From positions 2,356,001 through 2,420,000 of the forward strand of contig VSJF01000001.1 in the NCBI GenBank assembly GCA_009739215.1: a stretch of DNA of 64,000 nt, read 5' to 3'. The notes below the pieces were generated by a model. The model saw only the letters and a list, made by a program, of their open reading frames with translations. It ran no database searches and was not told the DNA's origin. Below are positions 58,894 through 64,000 of this stretch, piece after piece. How positions within the stretch are numbered: the stretch's first letter is position 1; each line of letters starts with the position of its first letter. The stretch is from Floccularia luteovirens (taxonomy: Eukaryota; Basidiomycota; Agaricomycetes; Agaricales; Squamanitaceae). Made by a program: the position numbers and the translations under genes.

Positions 58894-59595
58894 TTACTTA
58901 GCAGTATTACTATCCTTGACCAACAGCGCCACCAGATCTTTTTCAGTAATAATATGTATACCTTTCTTCTCCATCTCTTCCCAAGCCGCGTTGTCCGTTG
59001 ATATGGACCTGACAGCGTCTTTTACCACCCAAGTTTCATACCCATAGTCAACTGAGTGCAATGCCGTATATTTTACGCAGTAATCGCTCGCAAGGCCAAC
59101 AAAAAATACATCGGTGATATTGTTGGTTGATAAGAAGCTGGGAAGTTCTGTTTCGCTCTTTCCCCAGATATCTTTAAAGGCAGAATATGACTCGATGCGA
59201 GCGTGGGTCCCTTTGTGAACCACCTTGTCAAATTTATTGGTGGTTAGACCAGGAACGAAGTCCGACCCTTCCGTATTTGCGATACAGTGGATTGGCCATA
59301 ACGTTTGTTGTATACCTATCATCTGAGACGTATCGTCCGGATGATAGATAGTAGCGGTTTCAAATGTTGATTTGTTGTGGGTGGCTGCAAATGATACATG
59401 GTTATCGGGATGGAAATCTTGTGAGGCTATTCTGATTTGAAACGGAAGCTCGATGATGCTATTTATTTTGTCGATAATAGAGGATGCATCTGGTACAGCC
59501 AGTGATCCAGAAACAAAATCGTTTTGCATATCGATTACGGCCAGCGCAGGTATGAATTGTTTGCTGACATTGCGTGCTGTGTGTTCGGTACCCAT
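58894..59595 (-). CDS. PNC1: Nicotinamidase
   Basis: Deamidates nicotinamide to nicotinate in NAD+ salvage, also relieving sirtuin inhibition. One uninterrupted exon, 233 aa, in contrast to its intron-rich neighbours. Catalytic Asp in VIDMQNDFVSGSL, metal ligands in DFHPDNHVSF (Asp/His/His), Lys in VVHKGTH, and nucleophile Cys in GLASDYCVKYTALHSV are all present. Length matches yeast Pnc1 and human-pathogen homologues. The start MGTEHTARN is the only good ATG; a TCACGTGA lies about 52 bp upstream. Confidence 0.94.
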   Translation of the reverse strand: MGTEHTARNVSKQFIPALAVIDMQNDFVSGSLAVPDASSIIDKINSIIELPFQIRIASQDFHPDNHVSFAATHNKSTFETATIYHPDDTSQMIGIQQTLWPIHCIANTEGSDFVPGLTTNKFDKVVHKGTHARIESYSAFKDIWGKSETELPSFLSTNNITDVFFVGLASDYCVKYTALHSVDYGYETWVVKDAVRSISTDNAAWEEMEKKGIHIITEKDLVALLVKDSNTAK

Positions 59596-59972
59596 GGCTT
59601 TAAGAGTCTAAAAGGGGTATTGAGTGGACTGATCTCGTCAACACCATCACGTGATTTCGATATTTAAGCTTCCGCCGCTTCCGTCATGGTCTTGATGTAG
59701 ACTGGACAAATGGCGATACTGTACTTATAATAATATGCAATTTTGTGTCATGTTGGTATAGTATAAATACATTATACAGTCATTATAAATTGCCTCGTTA
59801 AAGTATTTCTATCATAAACTTAGCTGAATGCAACCATCATCAGCTATAAAAAAGACATCGATGGCTTGAAGCTTACACATGATAAATAATGAATAGACAA
59901 AAGCGACATTGCCTGACAAATACATGGATGTTCAGTAAGCATCAGCGGCATGGAACTGAAAACAATCATCCA
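59596..59972. promoter_or_regulatory. PNC1 upstream region with a TCACGTGA site
   Basis: No gene seen. A perfect TCACGTGA is at 59647-59654, upstream of PNC1 on the minus strand. The rest is AT-rich and includes the 3' end region of the plus-side neighbour's locus. Confidence 0.45.
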
Positions 59973-61150
59973 TCAAGCACCCAGATTATGATCCTCAAAC
60001 CGTCCAAGCTGTCTCAAATGGACACTATCAAGTTCTTGTAATAGTACTGGGGGTGAGGCGAAGTAAGGTGCTTCATACGGCAGAGTGCGCCGCATAGGCG
60101 TTGTTGCACGACGCTGGGCTTTTCGAAAGAAGGACCCTGTCACAGAATCACTAGAAGAGCTTGGTGATGGCAAAGGGGGAGTGGATGACGAGCGATTGTG
60201 AGATATTTTGGATGAACAGCGGCGAGCAAACAGGGAACGAGGTGATGGTGATTGTGGTGCTGTGTTCGACCGAGCTATTGATTGATCTACGGAGATATCA
60301 TCTACCTTGCGGTTTTTAGTGTTTGGCCAAAGTGAGTTCACCCTTATTTTTGGCAAGTTATTATGCACTAAATTATAGTTTAGAAAAAATGCGTTTCGTT
60401 CAAGGGATTAACATACATTCTGAATTATCGGATAGACAGGGATCATCTACTGACGGAGACCGCCTTTTACCAGAAAATGTGAATTTCATTCTAGGCCGCG
60501 TTCGAGGGGGTGAAATGAGCACTGAAGTCGACGGTGAGTATGCTGATGTTTCATTTTCAACTGAGATTTGATCTTGGACATTTAAAGAAGTTTCAGAAGT
60601 GGGAGGGGTTGCGGGAAATGAAGAGGTAGCAAGCGTAGAAGTTGAAGAACGTGGACTCGTAATCGGACTGACATTTGATAATTGTAAAACATTGGGAACA
60701 GATAGGGGATTTTCATGGGAAGGTGGTGGTTGAACATATGCAGAAGACAGAGTATTTCGACGAATGATCTGAGGTTTAGAATCAACGAAATAGACACGTT
60801 TAGCTTGATTCGATAAGATTTGGGTATTTGGAACGAGGATGGGATTAATGATAACAGGGGCTGATACGATCCGAACTGGCATTGGTCTCGAAGAACCCGA
60901 AGGAACTCTGCGACGGAGCTTGCTTTCATGAGTAGACGCCGGAGGAGTGGCTTGCGGTGGCTCAGCAATAATTCGGAGAGGTTCAGGCAAAGCCCAAGAA
61001 ACCCATAAAGCAAGGATGCTCTGCCATAGGTTGAGTAATGGCGGGAGAAAGATAAAAGACACGTACAAGGCCATAACCAATGGAACCAATTGCACGAGCA
61101 AAGAGCATGATGAAGAAAGAGTTCTCCGAGTCGTTAGTCATAAGAGGCAT
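59973..61150 (-). CDS. Hypothetical protein with N-terminal hydrophobic segment
   Basis: Not recognised. Start is ATG 61150 (MPLMTNDSENSFFIMLFARA); an in-frame ATG at 61222 is an alternative. A GTACGT...GGCAG intron (about 61025-61070) joins SIGYGL to SILALWVSWALPEPLRI, giving one or two hydrophobic stretches. The rest is Ser/Pro-rich and disordered (SPSPRSLFARRCSS). A second intron (GTATGT...TTTAG, about 60365-60412) leads to the last exon, ending LRQLGRFEDHNLGA with TGA 59973-59975. It looks like a membrane-anchored disordered protein, probably fungus-specific. Confidence 0.55.
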
Positions 61151-61558
61151 TGCATTTGGGTCTGAAGTGGGAATGTTGATAGAAGGGTTAAGAAGGTGAA
61201 ATATGTGAGGGGGGTACGGCATTTAGGTTTATGAAGAGAAACAAGACGAAGAACATCAATGATGAGAAAGAGAAATGAAATAAACATGAATTGGATGAGA
61301 AACACAGGCGAGAACAGAATGTCAGCCCACTTTCTATTCCCGTTTTCACGTAAGCATCTTTGACATTCATTTCTCGGTCACGCGCTCCCCTGTCACGTCC
61401 CTGCTTTGTGCCGTCCGGAATACTCCCGCACCGATGTAAACCCGGCCGTAATCTTAATCAAATCCGTAAAAATCTTCATTACACTCTACTACTACCTTCT
61501 ACATTTATATTTATTCGCATGTGCCGAGAGCACACGTTACTACAGCTTGTCAATTTAC
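61151..61558. other. Intergenic region
   Basis: Between two minus-strand genes: the promoter of the hypothetical membrane protein and the 3' flank of the dioxygenase-like gene. No gene recognised. Confidence 0.45.
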
Positions 61559-62762
61559 TCAAACCGCTGCCTTTCGTGAAGGGTTTACTCCAACAGCTTT
61601 TGGGACGATTAGTATCCCTGCCCAGCAATTTTGAAATATATTACTCACTGATGTAGCCGACAACACCCTCCGGCCAGTCATCGTTGATTTCCTCAATGCT
61701 AAATGTGTCCCATTAGTTCCATATCTTGATCTGGAAAGAGCAAAAGCAACGCACTCGACAATGGCATTGAAGCCGTTCGCAGTAGCCATGGCATAGTTAG
61801 GGTCATGAGCATTCAAGATGCGGGTGTTGGTGTTCTTGTTGTAGCCATAGTAACTACCGCCTCCAATAACATCGGTCCATCTGTCAGTGAAGAATACTTG
61901 GCCAACATGCGAGACGCTTCCAGTCATCGTCGAAGATGTGTGCACCATCAAATTGATGTGGTTAGCACCATCAGAGGTGTGGCCGGGGAAAATGGTCTGG
62001 AACTCCGCAATACCATTTGATGCCGAGGTGTACGCGCCTCGCAAGAAAGTGGCGCCATAGCTACCAACAGCATTGGCTGATAAATGTATCGAGTGAGCTT
62101 CAAAGTCGTATGTACGACATAAATACTTACGCGACCAGACCTCAACCATAATGTTAGGCAAGGGTTGGCACGTTGTGACATCGATGACTCCGATATCGAG
62201 AGTGAGTGCAACACCACTAAAAAAACCGCTTTAGAAAAGACAATTTAACAAAATTCCGCATGGGGACATACGCTTGACCTTCGGTCACATCCTGACGAAT
62301 GGCCTAAACGGAATTATCAATGCTTAAATTTTAGTCGTAGGTCGGAGTGCACAACATACAGGAGTAGTAACGTAGTTCACTGTAAAATATATTAGCACAA
62401 GACGGACAGCAAATTATTCGTATAGGACAACTTACACTTAGGGGTTTCAGGGGCTGCTAGACAAGTAAGCTACCGAAGTGATTAGTTCACTTCTGAATCC
62501 TCAAACTATTCTTTAAAACATACATTCGGCATACTATCGTAGTATGTCCTCTTGGCGTGGCCGCGCTTCTCGCGTCTCGCATTGTTGAAAGCTCTGATTT
62601 CAGCTGAGCAGTCGCGTGCTGCGAGTTCTTGTGCGCCTTCCATTGGATGTGCTACAAAAACGCGGTCGTAAATCAGACAATTGAAAAGCTCGTTGGCTTT
62701 TCATGCTTACCTGCTGCAAGACTGCAGAGGATAGCAATTGGAATGAGTGCGTATGCGCGCAT
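61559..62762 (-). CDS. Secreted intradiol dioxygenase-like protein
   Basis: Aromatic-compound dioxygenase fold. ATG 62762 starts a signal peptide (MRAYALIPIAILCSLAAA), then a propeptide-like segment (DCSAEIRAFNNARREKRG). The fold is seen in VALTLDIGVIDVTTCQPLPN, ANAVGSYGATFLRGAYTSAS, FPGHTSDGANHINLMVHTSS and VGQVFFTDRWTDVI. It ends GYITVGVNPSRKAAV, TGA 61559-61561, after two introns that restore the frame (about 61682-61737 and 61593-61644). In canonical intradiol enzymes the second part reads PGxYxGRxxHIH; here the second Tyr is Thr, the Arg is Gly and the second His is Asn. Two of four iron ligands appear absent, so ring-cleaving activity is doubtful. Confidence 0.82.
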
Positions 62763-64000
62763 ATTTAAGCAGTTCTGTGATACTTGTCGAACTAGAAGAT
62801 GGAGCTTTTGGGTTGTAGTTTGACATTCGTTATGTTGGCCTTTTTATACCAAATTTTCCGAGCTATAAGGTCCAGTCCCCTTCTCCCAAAGTGTATTACA
62901 ACTTTGCTTACCTTACACTCTTTACGGTAGAATTTTTCATCGTGATCACGGAGATCGTTGAGATGTGAAGGTTTGGAGCTTGCTTTTGCCGGGCCACAGC
63001 ACGCAAAAGTCAGAATTCAGCATGATAATCCGGGTTCAAAGCGTTAGTCGCCCAACAGTGCAGGGAAGTGCTAAGAATACACTCTTCATACCGCGGTTTA
63101 TCCTTTGCTGCTCCGTGTTTTCGTCATGACCCGAAGGAACCTAGTAAAGAAGGTATACTCAGCAACTGTGAAATGGCACAATAGCAAAGTCGTGGAAAGC
63201 TGGTTTCCTTTAAAGGTGGCAGATCTGAAATAGCGTGTTGGGTCGATTTCCATAGCAAGCAACATTGCATGTGTCCCATTGACATTTGTAGAAAGAACAA
63301 CGGCTAATAGTCTGAAACCACTTTTTATTTTCGTAACATAGGTCAGATGAGGGGTAACATGAAGAGCCTGAGGTCCTGGTTATCAAAACCTCGCAGGACA
63401 GCTTTTACATAGGGTACTTTGATGGCCAAAAGTCAAGGGCGTACCTTAATGTGAGAGGCCTTGCAGTCGGCCAGCAATGCTTTGTACACACGAGAGGAAG
63501 AGCTAGTTCACCTTCTGTTTAGTTTGGGAAGAATTCCCAGTTTGGATTGATCAAAAGTTGAATTGCTTCCTTAGAAGCCTCTGCTCAAGACCAACACCAT
63601 AAACTTTTTTCATGGGTGTTAAAAAATTAGGACCGCGTCTGTTCAAAACCCCAAGTAAACACGTCGGCTGGTTCAGGAACCTGAAAGTTTGGATGCCGTT
63701 ATTACTTGGCACACAACAACTTCAGCATACTTTGAAGGCTTGTTTCTCCACAAATTTGGTGAGTGTGTCAGTGTTTCTTAAATCTCCGTCTCCAGACTTC
63801 GCTGCTAACTTACCTGATAGTTTCTCATGCTTCTCTCCACTATTACTAGAACAGTAGACTATTAGTCCCATATTTTCCGCAGTTCTCTCAAGCTAAACAC
63901 ATACTACTTCTTTCGATCGGGCCTTCAGCTTCAGCGGAGTGAAGTCAATACGAACAAAGGATTAGCCCTTCGACACGTTATGATTTACGGCAACTCGTTA
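62763..64000. other. Gene-poor end of the window
   Basis: About 1.2 kb without a supported gene. On the minus strand a stretch at about 63370-63510 reads like spliced coding (RVYKALLADCKASHIK then a GTACGC donor), but no start, conserved domain or consistent frame follows, so it may be a gene remnant or part of a gene beyond the window. Confidence 0.4.

Noticed and set aside
61593..61737. Apparent divergent C-terminus of the dioxygenase-like protein in the unspliced frame
   Set aside because: Removing two GT-AG introns gives the family-typical ending (DIEEINDDWPEGVVGYI, then TVGVNPSRKAAV).
63612..63857. 81-codon plus-strand frame near the window end
   Set aside because: No recognisable motif, no upstream promoter-like context and no consistent splicing; treated as chance.

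Overview
The window is nuclear DNA from a filamentous basidiomycete, most likely an Agaricomycete (mushroom-forming fungus). The evidence is dense introns of about 45-65 nt in nearly every gene (often 5-12 per gene, many exons under 25 nt), mixed-strand genes with short intergenic gaps, a BRCA2/Brh2-type recombination protein, and typical fungal families (UAP1, EXG-type GH5 glucanase, RSC4, PFA4, ISC1, NAF1). The species cannot be named from sequence alone. No transposon, CRISPR array, secondary-metabolite cluster or viral element was recognised. This is mostly a housekeeping region.

Layout. 0-4.3 kb: an Mdm1/SNX25-like PXA-RGS-PX-NexinC membrane tether (minus). 4.5-8.0 kb: two tandem mitochondrial carriers of the OAC1/SLC25A34-35 type, then an intron-containing tRNA-Trp(CCA). 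8.5-12.4 kb: divergent exo-beta-1,3-glucanase and UDP-GlcNAc pyrophosphorylase. 12.6-18.4 kb: divergent taxilin (with an embedded SUMO-like domain) and BRCA2/Brh2. 18.5-24.9 kb: alpha-MPP, alkaline ceramidase, mitochondrial EF-Ts and NAF1. 25.5-30.9 kb: secreted RNase T2, an ACT/CASTOR-like protein and a SAS4/PEHE-like chromatin protein. 31-38 kb: a probable mitochondrial protein, palmitoyltransferase PFA4, a CCCH finger protein with GW/WG repeats, and CutC. 38.3-45.6 kb: RSC4-like double bromodomain protein, methionine aminopeptidase 2 and an HSL-type alpha/beta hydrolase. 46-48.2 kb: ISC1 and an NTF2-like export factor. 48.5-57.3 kb: head-to-head DEAH/DExH helicases PRP22 and a DHX57/YLR419w-like protein. 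57.4-62.8 kb: two unknowns, nicotinamidase PNC1 and a secreted intradiol-dioxygenase-like protein. 62.8-64 kb: no supported gene.

Many neighbours are head-to-head pairs on short shared promoters (63 bp for the two helicases, 90 bp for ISC1/NXT1, 133 bp for EF-Ts/NAF1, 176 bp for alpha-MPP/ceramidase). Several promoters carry a CACGTG core. The genes do not form one pathway; grouping is promoter sharing, not an operon.

The most interesting points are the taxilin with an internal SUMO-like domain, the CCCH protein with five GW/WG motifs (possible Argonaute-hook platform), a conserved 12-nt microexon in both carriers, a dioxygenase-like protein that appears to have lost iron ligands, and six apparent +1 reading-frame breaks in three otherwise conserved genes. 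The frame breaks may be assembly errors. Exon boundaries were deduced by hand from GT-AG sites, phase and family conservation.
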